Assembly: GCF_042676025.1 (NCBI RefSeq)
Contig: NZ_JBHTJP010000032.1
Span: 868,001 to 932,000 of the forward strand
DNA: 64,000 bases
From: Salinimicrobium gaetbulicola
GTDB lineage: Bacteria; Bacteroidota; Bacteroidia; Flavobacteriales; Flavobacteriaceae
Reading direction: 5' to 3'
Shown in pieces: positions 26,473 through 35,231 of this stretch. How positions within the stretch are numbered: the first letter of the stretch is position 1; each line of letters opens with the position of its first letter. The position numbers were made by a program, and so were the translations under genes. Below the pieces are notes generated by a model. That model was not told the DNA's origin. It made no database searches and saw nothing but the letters and a program-made list of their open reading frames with translations.

Positions 26473-26503
26473 AAAAAACCCACTTCTTTCGAGTGGGTTT
26501 TTT
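26473..26503. terminator. bidirectional terminator between kdsA and nrdJ
   Basis: AAAAAACCCACT (26473-26484) pairs perfectly with AGTGGGTTTTTT (26492-26503). T-runs exist in both directions. Confidence 0.85.
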
Positions 26504-26528
26504 CATTTTTATTGAGGGACAAAAAGTA

Positions 26529-29081
26529 TTATCCACATTTAGAGTAACCACAGCTCTTACAAACCAGGCAACCTTCAGAGAAAATGATTCCTTCCGGATC
26601 ACCACATTCTCCACATTCCTTGTCTGCCGCCGGAGTTCCGTCAGGCACAAATTGTTTCAATGCACGAACCACCCCTGCTTTCCAGGTATTGATGTTCTCA
26701 TCCATCAAATTCAGGTTGTTGATAAGATCTACCACGTAAGGAATAGGCATTCCGTGACGCAATACCCCAGAGATCAATTTGGCGTAGTTCCAATATTCCT
26801 CATTGAAGGATCTTGAAAGCCCTTCAATTGTCACTTTATAACCATGCTTATCACAGAACTGGAAATCATATCTTGATCTCTCTTCCTCATCTCGATTCTT
26901 GATCACATATCCTTTTTCCACCCAGTTCGGAAGGTTGAACACATCTTCCATTTTCCCTGTAAAGATCTCATAAGGACGATCATGCAATAATCCTACAACC
27001 GCAAGCCATTTTTCATTTTCATTATTGAAACGTACGATCTTAGCTTCCAGTTTCTTCGGACGTTTTGGAGCAAAAGTTTCAGCGAACACTGATTCGTTCT
27101 CCTTTTTGTCTTTTTTATCTTCGGAAGAAACAAGGATTCCGCTTCTTGATCCGTCTCGGTAAACTGTGATCCCTTTAAGCCCTTGCCTCCATGATTCAAT
27201 ATAGATATCACTAACCTTTTCAAGACTTACATCTGTAGCCAAGTTGATGGTAGAACTAATGGAGTGAGTAGTGTATTTTTGAACAAGCGCCTGCATTTCC
27301 ACGCGCTTATGCCAGTCAATTTCTGAAGCCGTAGCGCCAGCATACGGACTTTCTTCAATATTATCTTTCCCGGTAGCGTCCATCCAGGTTTTAACTTTTG
27401 GATGGTATACCGTGAACTCTTCAAAGGCATCACCGGTAGCATCTACAAATGCAACTTTGGCGTTCTTTTCTGAAGGATTTACTTTTCTTCTTCTCTTATA
27501 GGAAAGCATGAATACAGGCTCAATTCCTGAAGAAGTTTGTGCCAGCATACTTAGACTTCCGGTTGGAGCAACTGTACTGATGGAAATGTTCCTTCTTCCG
27601 AATTGCATCATTCTGGAATAGATCTCCGGAAATTCATTTTTCATCATCTGTACAAAATCTGACTTCTCCTCGATAGCCGGATCAAACACCTTGAATGGCT
27701 CTCTGGTGATGGCCATATCAATACTACTGTCAAACTCCCCACGGAATTTAGTTTGCATGATCTTATCAACTACTTCCAGAGCTTCATCAGTGTCAAACTT
27801 CACACCCAACGCAGCGACAGCATCGGCAAGAGCCGTAAATCCAAGTCCAGTTCTACGACCGTTCTTTCCGTTTTCTGCTAACAGCTTCCAGGTATCGATC
27901 TCATTCTTTTTAATGAAGTCAGGCTCAGAATCCTGATCGATTTTTCCAAGAATTCTTTCGACAGCTTCCAATTCCAGATCTACAAGATCATCCATCAAAC
28001 GTTGAGTTTCATAGATCACTTTATAGAACTTCTCATGGTTAAAACTTGCATTTTCAGTAAACGGCTGATCAACAAAATTGTATAGGTTCACGGCGATCAA
28101 ACGACAGGAATCTCCTCCCTGCATAGCGATCTCAGAACATGGATTTGTCGAGCTGTTCTTGAAACCAGGATAATAAGACGAGGTAGAATACGTATGTTGC
28201 TTATCCCAGAAGATCAGTCCAGGTTCTGCAGTATTGTGAGCGCATTTAATGATAGTATCCCAAAGTTCTTTTGCGCGAACAGTTCTGGTGTATTTAGGAT
28301 CTGGGCTGTCAATCGGGAAACGCAAAGTGAAATCTGCATCTTCGGTCACGGCTTTCATGAACTCATCTGAAAGTCGGACTGAAATATTGGCTCCGGTCAC
28401 CTTTTGAAGGTCCTGCTTGATGGTAATGAAATCCTCCACATCAGGGTGAGCCACATCAATGGTCAACATTAATGCTCCCCTTCTGCCGTTTTGAGCAACC
28501 TCCCTTGTGGTATTCGAGAAACGATCCATAAAAGAAACCGCTCCTGTAGTGGTTCCGGCCGCATTTGAAACAAGTGCATCCTTAGGACGAAGTCCGGAAA
28601 GGTCTACCCCAACTCCACATCTTCTTTTGAATAACTGAACGAGCTGTTGGTCTGTATAAAGAATCCCTCCATAAGAATCGTATACCGGTGGGACAACCAC
28701 ACAGTTCGAAAGCGAAGCGATCATTTGGTCATTCCCAAGTGCTGCCATGACACTTCCTTGGGGAATGCTGTATTTAAAATCTTTGAAAAGTTGAAAAATT
28801 CGCTCTTCGGTAAGAGATTCCCTTACTTTTCCGTACTCAGAAAGGTTTTCGACATTTCCGGCCTTATCAGCATATTTCGCTTCTACCCTGGCAAATTCCT
28901 TTGCCATACGCTGATGCATATCATTAGGTGATAATTCAAGAAAATTTCCGCTTTTATCCTTTACCGCATATTTATTAATCCAGGTAGTGGCAGCAAGCTC
29001 ATCATTCTTGAAATATTTCAATGATTCTTTTAAGACTTCATCGTACGTATAAGTCTGAGTAGTAAATAATTCTTCAACCAT
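26529..29081 (-). CDS. nrdJ: adenosylcobalamin-dependent ribonucleotide reductase (class II)
   Basis: An 850-residue class II reductase, making deoxyribonucleotides with coenzyme B12 as radical source. SNCVVVP (the first redox Cys), NPCSEIAMQ (radical site) and the nucleotide-binding STVAPTGS are present. The C-terminal end is a Cys-rich zinc ribbon (CGECGDPEG, CLVCKSCGYSKCG), which in this family feeds reducing equivalents to the active site. There is no N-terminal ATP-cone. Dependence on B12 implies uptake or synthesis elsewhere. No cobalamin riboswitch was recognised upstream. Confidence 0.95.
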   Translation of the reverse strand: MVEELFTTQTYTYDEVLKESLKYFKNDELAATTWINKYAVKDKSGNFLELSPNDMHQRMAKEFARVEAKYADKAGNVENLSEYGKVRESLTEERIFQLFKDFKYSIPQGSVMAALGNDQMIASLSNCVVVPPVYDSYGGILYTDQQLVQLFKRRCGVGVDLSGLRPKDALVSNAAGTTTGAVSFMDRFSNTTREVAQNGRRGALMLTIDVAHPDVEDFITIKQDLQKVTGANISVRLSDEFMKAVTEDADFTLRFPIDSPDPKYTRTVRAKELWDTIIKCAHNTAEPGLIFWDKQHTYSTSSYYPGFKNSSTNPCSEIAMQGGDSCRLIAVNLYNFVDQPFTENASFNHEKFYKVIYETQRLMDDLVDLELEAVERILGKIDQDSEPDFIKKNEIDTWKLLAENGKNGRRTGLGFTALADAVAALGVKFDTDEALEVVDKIMQTKFRGEFDSSIDMAITREPFKVFDPAIEEKSDFVQMMKNEFPEIYSRMMQFGRRNISISTVAPTGSLSMLAQTSSGIEPVFMLSYKRRRKVNPSEKNAKVAFVDATGDAFEEFTVYHPKVKTWMDATGKDNIEESPYAGATASEIDWHKRVEMQALVQKYTTHSISSTINLATDVSLEKVSDIYIESWRQGLKGITVYRDGSRSGILVSSEDKKDKKENESVFAETFAPKRPKKLEAKIVRFNNENEKWLAVVGLLHDRPYEIFTGKMEDVFNLPNWVEKGYVIKNRDEEERSRYDFQFCDKHGYKVTIEGLSRSFNEEYWNYAKLISGVLRHGMPIPYVVDLINNLNLMDENINTWKAGVVRALKQFVPDGTPAADKECGECGDPEGIIFSEGCLVCKSCGYSKCG

Positions 29082-29385
29082 GGCAGTTTAAATTTGTTTT
29101 AATAGAAAGAGTGATAAAGTTATTTTAAAAATTGACTTTTTGATTGCGGCCTTACACATTCTTATCAACCATTCATTGTTGAAAAATTTTCAATTTTTTT
29201 CTCGCGAATTTCTCATTTTTCGCCAGCCCTTGCTACTACTGATTTCAATCAAATTTTTGACCAAAACTATACTCTTTAGAAAACCTTAACATTCTGAAAA
29301 AATCACATAAACTCTTGTTAACCAGCTGGGGCTTAAGAGCTTTTTGACTTAAATTAATGTTCTAACCTTCTAAAAATTATGAAAA
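29082..29385. other. intergenic region between nrdJ and the channel gene
   Basis: A 304-base AT-rich divergent control region. No TAnnTTTG box on either strand and no B12-box-like riboswitch core stood out; no small ORF is convincing. Confidence 0.45.
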
Positions 29386-30639
29386 ATGGAAAATCAACTC
29401 GAAGAGATCGGTAATAGCATTGCCGATTTTTTACCAGATCTTTTAGGCGCCCTGATCGTTCTCTTGATAGGCTGGCTAATTGCCAAAGGCATTAAAACAT
29501 TAGTCGTTAAAATGCTCCGTAAAACATCCTGGGACGAACGCGTTTTCGGAAGGGATAATATAGAGGACACAAACGTTTTTGTAGGCAACATCCTCTATTA
29601 CCTTATTATGGTGATCGTCTTATTGATCGTCCTCGAGATATTAGGTATTAGCGAAGTCCTTACTCCGCTGGAAAATATGCTGAATGAATTCCTGTTGTTT
29701 ATCCCTAACTTAATTGGAGCAGCCCTTATAGCTTTTATTGGCTATGTTCTCGCTAAGTTCGTAGCGAACCTCATTAGGATAAGTGGAGGAATCCTCGACA
29801 AATGGATTGATAAAACCGGATTTAAAGACACAGATAAATTAGCTGACATTCTTAGAAAAGTAGTTTTTATCATCATTTTCATACCGTTTCTTATTCAGGC
29901 TTTCAATACCCTGCAGCTGGATGCCATTTCAGATCCTGCAAATGAAATTCTATATGGTTTCACCGAAATGATTGGTGAAATTATCATCGCTGCAGTGATC
30001 CTTCTTGTATTTATATGGGGTGGAAAATTCCTGGCAGACTTTCTTGAAGATCTTTTTAAAAGTCTCGGTTTAGATCGGGCTGCTGAAAAGATACAAATAC
30101 ACAATATGATAGGTACCGGCCAGTCCTTATCTAAACTGGTTGCTAACCTTATTTATTTTTTCCTTGTCTTCTTCGGAATTATTACGGCTGTAGAGATATT
30201 AGGACTTTCACGATTATCAGAAATTCTAAATGACATACTGGATGTTACCGGACAAATAATTTTCGGATTGATCATCCTGGCGATCGGAAATTATATCTCC
30301 TTATTGATCTATAATACCATGACCAGGTCTAACAAGAATAATTTCATTGCCAGCATTATTAGATGGGCTTCATTGGCACTTTTCATTGCCATCGCCCTAA
30401 GGACTATGGGAATCGCCAATGAGATCGTGGAACTTGCGTTCGGATTGATCCTTGGCGCCATTGCAGTAGCCGTAGCTCTAAGTTACGGACTGGGAGGCCG
30501 TGAGGCGGCTGGAGAACATTTCCGGGATATCATTAAAAAGCTGAGAGAAGAATCGGCAGATTATAAGACTGAAAAGAAAAAACTACCTCCGGCTGATGAC
30601 AGGGATGAAACGAGGGATCATCGAAACCCTCCAATGTAA
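29386..30639 (+). CDS. mechanosensitive ion channel-like membrane protein (TM-helix repeat)
   Basis: A 417-residue inner-membrane protein. It is built from repeated pairs of membrane helices of the conserved-TM-helix type (DFLPDLLGALIVLLIGW, FIPNLIGAALIAFIGYVLA, IFGLIILAIGNYI). It ends with a glycine-rich pore-like segment (AFGLILGAIAVAVALSYGLGG) near residues 350-370. Such proteins are grouped with MscS-type channels and may release solutes on osmotic downshock. The full MscS beta domain is not present. The C-terminal tail is charged. It ends at a bidirectional terminator. Confidence 0.78.
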   Translation: MENQLEEIGNSIADFLPDLLGALIVLLIGWLIAKGIKTLVVKMLRKTSWDERVFGRDNIEDTNVFVGNILYYLIMVIVLLIVLEILGISEVLTPLENMLNEFLLFIPNLIGAALIAFIGYVLAKFVANLIRISGGILDKWIDKTGFKDTDKLADILRKVVFIIIFIPFLIQAFNTLQLDAISDPANEILYGFTEMIGEIIIAAVILLVFIWGGKFLADFLEDLFKSLGLDRAAEKIQIHNMIGTGQSLSKLVANLIYFFLVFFGIITAVEILGLSRLSEILNDILDVTGQIIFGLIILAIGNYISLLIYNTMTRSNKNNFIASIIRWASLALFIAIALRTMGIANEIVELAFGLILGAIAVAVALSYGLGGREAAGEHFRDIIKKLREESADYKTEKKKLPPADDRDETRDHRNPPM

Positions 30640-30642
30640 AAC

Positions 30643-30672
30643 AAAAAAACCAGCCTTGAGCTGGTTTTTTTT
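30643..30672. terminator. bidirectional terminator
   Basis: AAAAAACCAGC and GCTGGTTTTTT around a five-base loop, with T-runs on both strands. It overlaps the last codon of the EEP gene. Confidence 0.8.
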
Positions 30673-31507
30673 ATTTCAGTTTTAACTGTACCAGTACCGG
30701 TAAGTGATCTGAAGGATATTTTAAATCATATGAATCTGATAACACTCCATACTTCAGGATCTCGAAATCACCTTGAGAGGTAAAGATATAATCAATTCGA
30801 CGTGTAACAGGCTCTGTGAAATTGTATGTATTGAATGTACCTTCCGGACCAAAAACGAGTTTTGCAATGCGTTTCGAATCATCCATTTTCCCGGAAAGGA
30901 GTTTGATTTCAGAAGTTTCAGGTTCGAGATTAAAATCCCCCATCAGGATAAACGGAAGATTTTCTTTATTCAATTCGTCGATCTTTGAAATGATAAGTCT
31001 GGTACTCTCTTCCCTCGCCCGGTCTCCCACATGGTCAAAATGAGTATTGAACACGAAAAACTTATCACCGGTCACCAAATCCTTTAATAATATATAGGTG
31101 CAGATCCTTGGATATGCCGCATCCCAGCCTTTTGAAACAATTTCCGGGGTTTCTGAAAGCCAGAAAGTTCCCTCCTCTATTAGTTGATATTTTTTTTTAT
31201 TATAAAATATAGCAGTGTATTCCCCTTTATTTTGACCATCACGACCAACGCCTGAGAAATCATAGTCGGGAAGACCTTGCAGCAAAAACTTCAATTGCAC
31301 TAGCTGAGCTTCCTGCACCCCTAAAATATCTGGCTCATAAAATGCAACTTGATTACGCAAATGCTCCTTTCTAAAAGACCAGCTGTTTTCCCCGTCATTC
31401 TCATTGGCATATTTAATATTATAGGTCATTACTTTCATCTGTCCGTATCCTGATAAGGTTCCGCCCAAAAACAGCAGCGAAAAAAACAATTTAGATAGCC
31501 TCTTCAT
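30671..31507 (-). CDS. exported endonuclease/exonuclease/phosphatase family protein
   Basis: A 278-residue protein with a signal peptide (1-22) and the EEP fold. Metal and catalytic residues are visible in MTYNIKYAN, DILGVQEAQ, FVFNTHFDHVG, LMGDFNLEPET and the closing YPSDHLPVL. Members cleave phosphodiesters of nucleic acids or lipids, or phosphate esters of inositol-like compounds; which one applies is not visible. It starts 3 bases after the dehydrogenase-like gene, so the two share a transcript. Confidence 0.85.
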   Translation of the reverse strand: MKRLSKLFFSLLFLGGTLSGYGQMKVMTYNIKYANENDGENSWSFRKEHLRNQVAFYEPDILGVQEAQLVQLKFLLQGLPDYDFSGVGRDGQNKGEYTAIFYNKKKYQLIEEGTFWLSETPEIVSKGWDAAYPRICTYILLKDLVTGDKFFVFNTHFDHVGDRAREESTRLIISKIDELNKENLPFILMGDFNLEPETSEIKLLSGKMDDSKRIAKLVFGPEGTFNTYNFTEPVTRRIDYIFTSQGDFEILKYGVLSDSYDLKYPSDHLPVLVQLKLK

Positions 31508-31510
31508 CCT

Positions 31511-32713
31511 CTATTCTTTAACGTAATCTTCCAAATATTTAAATCTCTCGGTAAGCTTTCCGTCTTTGGTCATTCTGGCTCTTTCCAGGATCCCGTCTTT
31601 ATCATTATCAAAGAAAGCCGGTAATACGTTATCCAGGAACATTTGCCCGAATCCTTCGCTGGCATCTTTTGGCAGTTCGCAGGGCAGGTTATCTACAGCC
31701 ATGACCGCGATCGCGTTCTTTTCCCGAAAATCAACTTCCCCACCGGTTTCCGGGCTGTAGCCGTAAAAAGGCTCGGCTATGGTAGAAGGACGAATCGTAC
31801 TGGCAACAGGTCCTGCTATGTCACAGGAAATATCTGCTACATAGCGAATTTTGAAAGCCGCGGACTTGGTATCTTCAGCAGTAAAGAAAACCGGTGCTCC
31901 CTGGCCATAAAAATGACCGGCTATAAAAAAGTCACTGGCCCTGGCGAAACGTAAAAAATCGGATTCATAATTTTCTGGATGGTCATAAAAATCCTGAACC
32001 GAAGCTTCCTTTCCATCTTTTCTCTTATTGTAATCCATGACATCAATATGGCAAAAGACCGGCTCCTCAAAGCTCTCTCTGAGGTACTCTTCTACTCCAA
32101 CTTGTTTTATTTGGAGATGATCCATGATCTCTTTGGCTCCATGCGCTACTTTCCCACTTCCGGTAAGCACTATCTTTATTGGAGGTACAGAAATCCTGTC
32201 CAGTTCTGCAAGCATGGTTTTTAGATCGGGGAGTTCCTCAGCTTTGGGTAACTCAAAAATACCTTTTTTAAGCCCCAGCATCCTGAAGCCGTTATAAGCT
32301 CCTACGAGTCCGGCATATCTTCCGAAACCAATCAGCCGGTGTCCCCGTTCATTAATGATCACCTCATGATCATACAGTTCAATATTATTTTTAAGGATCT
32401 CCCTTAACAGGTCTCTGTTATAAGGTTGTTTTTTTATAGTATGGGAAAAGAAAAAGTATTTTTTATTCGGAATAAGAGCAGGAATAGGAACTTCCTTCAC
32501 CCCTAGCAACACATCGCAATCTGAAATTTCCCCGGAAACTTCAAAATCGGCATCAAGATATGCACTGTCGGGAAAGATTCGAATATCTGATGTTTCCACT
32601 TTAAAACTTGCCTCCGGAAACTTTTTCACGGCTTCTTTCAATTTTTGGGGAGAAAAAACTACTCTTCTGTCTGGTGGTGTTTTTCGCTCTTTAATGAGGG
32701 CAAATTTTATCAT
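31511..32713 (-). CDS. saccharopine/alanine dehydrogenase-like NAD(P)-binding protein
   Basis: A 400-residue protein. The N-terminal half, with IKERKTPPDRRVVFSP and DVLLGVKEVP, matches the alanine dehydrogenase / NAD-dependent saccharopine dehydrogenase N-domain. A Rossmann segment IKIVLTGSGKVAHGAKEIM starts near residue 190. Ligands of the lysine pathway are not clearly readable, so lysine-forming saccharopine dehydrogenase is only the nearest named relative. It is the first gene of a two-gene unit with the EEP protein. Its promoter mirrors that of tmRNA. Confidence 0.72.
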   Translation of the reverse strand: MIKFALIKERKTPPDRRVVFSPQKLKEAVKKFPEASFKVETSDIRIFPDSAYLDADFEVSGEISDCDVLLGVKEVPIPALIPNKKYFFFSHTIKKQPYNRDLLREILKNNIELYDHEVIINERGHRLIGFGRYAGLVGAYNGFRMLGLKKGIFELPKAEELPDLKTMLAELDRISVPPIKIVLTGSGKVAHGAKEIMDHLQIKQVGVEEYLRESFEEPVFCHIDVMDYNKRKDGKEASVQDFYDHPENYESDFLRFARASDFFIAGHFYGQGAPVFFTAEDTKSAAFKIRYVADISCDIAGPVASTIRPSTIAEPFYGYSPETGGEVDFREKNAIAVMAVDNLPCELPKDASEGFGQMFLDNVLPAFFDNDKDGILERARMTKDGKLTERFKYLEDYVKE

Positions 32714-32750
32714 ATTTTGGTATAGGTTTTGAGTATTTATTGATGAATTT

Positions 32751-32779
32751 CAAAGATAGGAATTTAAAACCTATCTTTG
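32751..32779. promoter_or_regulatory. mirror-image divergent -7 boxes (dehydrogenase / tmRNA)
   Basis: CAAAGATAGG (32751-32760) and CCTATCTTTG (32770-32779) form a perfect 10-bp inverted repeat with a 9-base centre. Each arm contains TATCTTTG reading outward, that is, a -7 box for the minus-strand dehydrogenase gene (start 32713) and for ssrA (start 32838). Confidence 0.6.
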
Positions 32780-32837
32780 CACTTCCCTGAAGCAGGATGG
32801 CACTTCGTGCCTTTGTTTCGGTAAGTTCTTTTTTTAT

Positions 32838-33234
32838 GGGGTCGACTTGGTTTTGACAGCGAGTCTAATTGAGTTGTAAGCACGTCGAGCGCTGGGAAAT
32901 AGCTCGTAAATCTCATTTTTCACACTTTTTTAAACGGCGAGAATAACTACGCCTTGGCTGCATAATCCGAATCATAGTAGGATAGCTTAGTCCCTGCAAG
33001 GCAGGGAGCCAAGATGTCTCGTGGAAGCCTTGATTTACGGCGTCCGCACCAGAGGCACCGATAAAGTAAATATAGTAATCACAGGGCCTTGATGTGGTTG
33101 CGAAACTTAACCGAGGATACGTGTAAGATTGGTGGTTTTCGGCCGGTCTTGCATCGACAACCAAGCGAAAACTAAGCGTGAAGAAAGCATCTGAATTGCT
33201 TGTTTGGACGAGGGTTCGAACCCCTCCGACTCCA
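32838..33234 (+). ncRNA. ssrA: transfer-messenger RNA
   Basis: A one-piece tmRNA of about 397 nt. The 5' end GGGGTCGACTTGGTTTTGAC pairs with the 3' end CGACTCC (33227-33233) as an acceptor stem. The T-arm GGGTTCGAACCCC is at 33212-33224. The resume frame at 32936-32965 codes GENNYALAA and a TAA stop, a tag that ends with the usual ALAA degron. The discriminator A is at 33234. The genome continues CGA rather than CCA, so the CCA end must be added later. It rescues stalled ribosomes. The 3' end is the target of the repeats described downstream. Confidence 0.96.
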
Positions 33235-33387
33235 CGATCAAGCGCAGCTAAGTTGCGGATTAGAACAGGAAAATCCTGCCAAACAGTTGTTTGCGCGGGA
33301 TTCTTTCGTTTTAAGACGCCCAGCCCGCAGGGATGGTTAAGCTTAGCTGCATTTGCAGAAAGTTAGTTTCAGGGGGAAGGCGCAGCC

Positions 33388-33404
33388 AACCCCTCCGACT
33401 CCAC
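33388..33404 (+). repeat. second copy of the tmRNA 3' end
   Basis: AACCCCTCCGACTCCAC, identical to 33219-33235 in ssrA. The 152 bases between them hold nested inverted repeats (GCAGCTAAG 33244-33252 with CTTAGCTGC 33342-33350; an AATCCTGC...GCGGGATT hairpin near 33272-33303) and no gene. Confidence 0.8.
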
Positions 33405-33410
33405 AATATA

Positions 33411-33444
33411 ACCCGGTAAGCCTTGTGTTTACCGGGTTTTTTGT
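33411..33444 (+). terminator. terminator after the second tmRNA-end copy
   Basis: ACCCGGTAA (33411-33419) pairs with TTACCGGGT (33429-33437), then T6. It probably ends ssrA transcription. Confidence 0.75.
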
Positions 33445-33762
33445 TTTAAGATAACAATATGGATGACAAATAAAACCTGTCTTATTCCTCTTATTGAAAC
33501 CTTAATTTCTTTAAAAACATTTTTCGTTTAAAAGCTGACTTCAATAATGACTTTATTTAATCTATCTCGAAATTTTCGTCATTTCGTTTAGAAAGATGAA
33601 AAGAACATTGGTTAAAATTATTATAGAAAATTCTTTAAGAATTTCCCCTTCTCTCTTCCCGGACCTCTTTCTTAAAGTCCTCAAAACCACCTTTCCTCTT
33701 TAAAGTACAAGCCTATCAGACTCTTGGGATTTTATAGATTAGGAGTGTAGGCAACATCTACT
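33445..33762. other. gene-free stretch
   Basis: Together with 33235-33444 this makes over 500 bases without a protein gene. Apart from the att-like copy and terminator, I see only AT-rich sequence without a convincing ORF or promoter. Confidence 0.5.
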
Positions 33763-34518
33763 TTAAATCTGCGACTTAATTTTAGCGAACTCCTGTTCCA
33801 GAAACCGTAGTTTTTCTTCGAGTCCGTTTCCGGTTTCAGGGACACGATGATAGAATACATAACAAATATTCCAAAGTTCTTTAACCTCGTCCAGCCCTAA
33901 AGTAATATCTTCTATAAGTTTGTGGTCTGCCCTTAGCACAAGGCTTGATTTCAAGATATATCCTCTTCGTAATACCAGTTGGTCCTCGGTTATAACCAAT
34001 AATAGTTTTCCATTGTCCAGGTTTTTATATTCCTTTTTCGGCACAAATTGTCCAACCACCACATCCTTAGGAAATAACCCTTTTTCATGTGAACTCATCT
34101 CCAGAGAGTCTACCACAAAGCCTCGAAAGGATAAATCTCTGCTAATTGGCAACCTGAGGCAGGGTAGTCTACTTATAAATTCCTGGTTACCATACTCGGA
34201 AAGGTAGCTATTCCTGTTTGTAGGGACTATACAGGGAACGGAGGCGAACTGCTCTTTTAAAAGCTCGTCCTGATTTTCTGCAAAGTCGCCCTTAAACCTA
34301 AGCAACCGGTTTACCGTAAGCTCTTTCGTCAGCAATTCGTCGATGGAAATGCTAAAATGCTTAGCAATTTTTATCACGGTATCGATCTTTGGCTCACTCC
34401 TCCCCTCCTCATAAGCACCTAAGGTCCCGCGCTTTAAATCAAACATTTCCGCAAAGGCTTGCTGACTTAAAGATTTCACAGTGCGGATCTTCTTAATGTT
34501 TTTTCCAAAAAAAGACAT
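33763..34518 (-). CDS. XRE-family regulator with S24/LexA-like C-terminal domain
   Basis: A 251-residue protein. The N-terminal HTH (about residues 5-60) contains LSQQAFAEMFDLKRGTLGAYE. A linker is followed by a C-terminal half that resembles the S24 fold of phage repressors (FRGFVVDSLEMS then GLFPKDVVVGQ). A Ser is present in VDSLEM. At the place of the catalytic Lys the sequence reads LVLRRGYIL, so self-cleavage may be lost. Such a domain could still dimerise or sense a ligand. It is divergent from the YbjN-PspA operon. Palindromic TTAGC sites at its own start suggest autoregulation and control of the neighbours. Confidence 0.78.
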   Translation of the reverse strand: MSFFGKNIKKIRTVKSLSQQAFAEMFDLKRGTLGAYEEGRSEPKIDTVIKIAKHFSISIDELLTKELTVNRLLRFKGDFAENQDELLKEQFASVPCIVPTNRNSYLSEYGNQEFISRLPCLRLPISRDLSFRGFVVDSLEMSSHEKGLFPKDVVVGQFVPKKEYKNLDNGKLLLVITEDQLVLRRGYILKSSLVLRADHKLIEDITLGLDEVKELWNICYVFYHRVPETGNGLEEKLRFLEQEFAKIKSQI

Positions 34519-34519
34519 A

Positions 34520-34602
34520 TTTTGCTAATTTTATTTGCGTTAATGAAATAAATTCGTACATTGGTCTAACAATATTAGCAAAAAAGTTTGGGATTAGCTA
34601 AT
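34520..34602. promoter_or_regulatory. TTAGC-type operator cluster
   Basis: TTTTGCTAA (34520-34528) is matched by TTAGCAAAA (34575-34583) in inverse orientation, and the perfect 10-bp palindrome ATTAGCTAAT follows at 34593-34602. These directly precede the XRE gene start and are a natural binding site for its product. The remaining bases to 34819 hold no convincing gene; one 20-codon hydrophobic frame is noted as rejected. Confidence 0.55.
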
Positions 34603-34819
34603 ATTATGAGGAGGACATTGACCCTTCCGATAATAAATTTCTCAGGACTGAATATTTTTTCGGGTAACATTTTAAAGAAATTCATACTAACCTATAACAA
34701 AACATTATGATACCATTAATTATTTGCTTTTTTACTCAAGTAGTTAAACTTTTGGCTACCATGCTTTAGAGTTTTTTCGTAATATTAACTTTTAGAAATT
34801 TTTAACAATCCCGCCAATA

Positions 34820-35215
34820 ATGAAAAACCACTTCAATATCACTAAAGATTTTTTACTGGAGCTAAATTTCCACATTAGTCGAGAGGATACGGAGAATAAT
34901 GTTCTTGTGGTCCAAAAAGAAAACCACGGGATTAGAAACCTCATATTAGGGATTGCTCCTCCAATTTTAATCATGGAGCAGTATATTTTCAAGGTGAGCA
35001 ACCAATCTGAAAAGGTTTTTAAAAACTTACTCCAAAAAAACAGGGATGTCATTCATGGAGCTTTTGTTTTGGATGATTCCGGTGAAAAAGTAATTTTCAG
35101 GGATACCCTTCAAATTGAAAACCTTGATATCAATGAACTCGAAGGCAGTCTTAATTCTTTAAGTCTCTTAATGAGTGAATTCTCAGACCGTATAATTGAA
35201 TTTTCTAAATACTAA
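34820..35215 (+). CDS. YbjN-like (CesT/T3SS-chaperone fold) protein
   Basis: A 131-residue acidic soluble protein. The pattern FLLELNFHISREDTENNVLVV, a central hydrophobic strand IFKVSNQ, a LLQKNRDVIHGAFVLD block and a final helix NSLSLLMSEFSDRI resembles the YbjN / Tir-chaperone-like fold. Such proteins act as small partners or chaperones. It is the first gene of the PspA operon, 16 bases before pspA. The fold assignment rests on pattern only. It probably assists another product of the cluster (inference). Confidence 0.6.
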   Translation: MKNHFNITKDFLLELNFHISREDTENNVLVVQKENHGIRNLILGIAPPILIMEQYIFKVSNQSEKVFKNLLQKNRDVIHGAFVLDDSGEKVIFRDTLQIENLDINELEGSLNSLSLLMSEFSDRIIEFSKY

Positions 35216-35231
35216 CCTTAACCTTTACATC

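Noticed and set aside
29082..29385. Possible cobalamin riboswitch before nrdJ
   Set aside because: No B12-box core (GCCACTG-like) with the required flanking helices was found on the minus strand.
32913..33164. An 83-codon minus-strand open frame inside ssrA
   Set aside because: It lies antisense to the tmRNA, whose structure and tag are clear. No coding pattern.
34707..34769. A 20-codon hydrophobic frame (MIPLIICFF...) upstream of the YbjN gene
   Set aside because: Too short and without a visible ribosome site; it could be a leader or toxin-like peptide, but nothing supports it.
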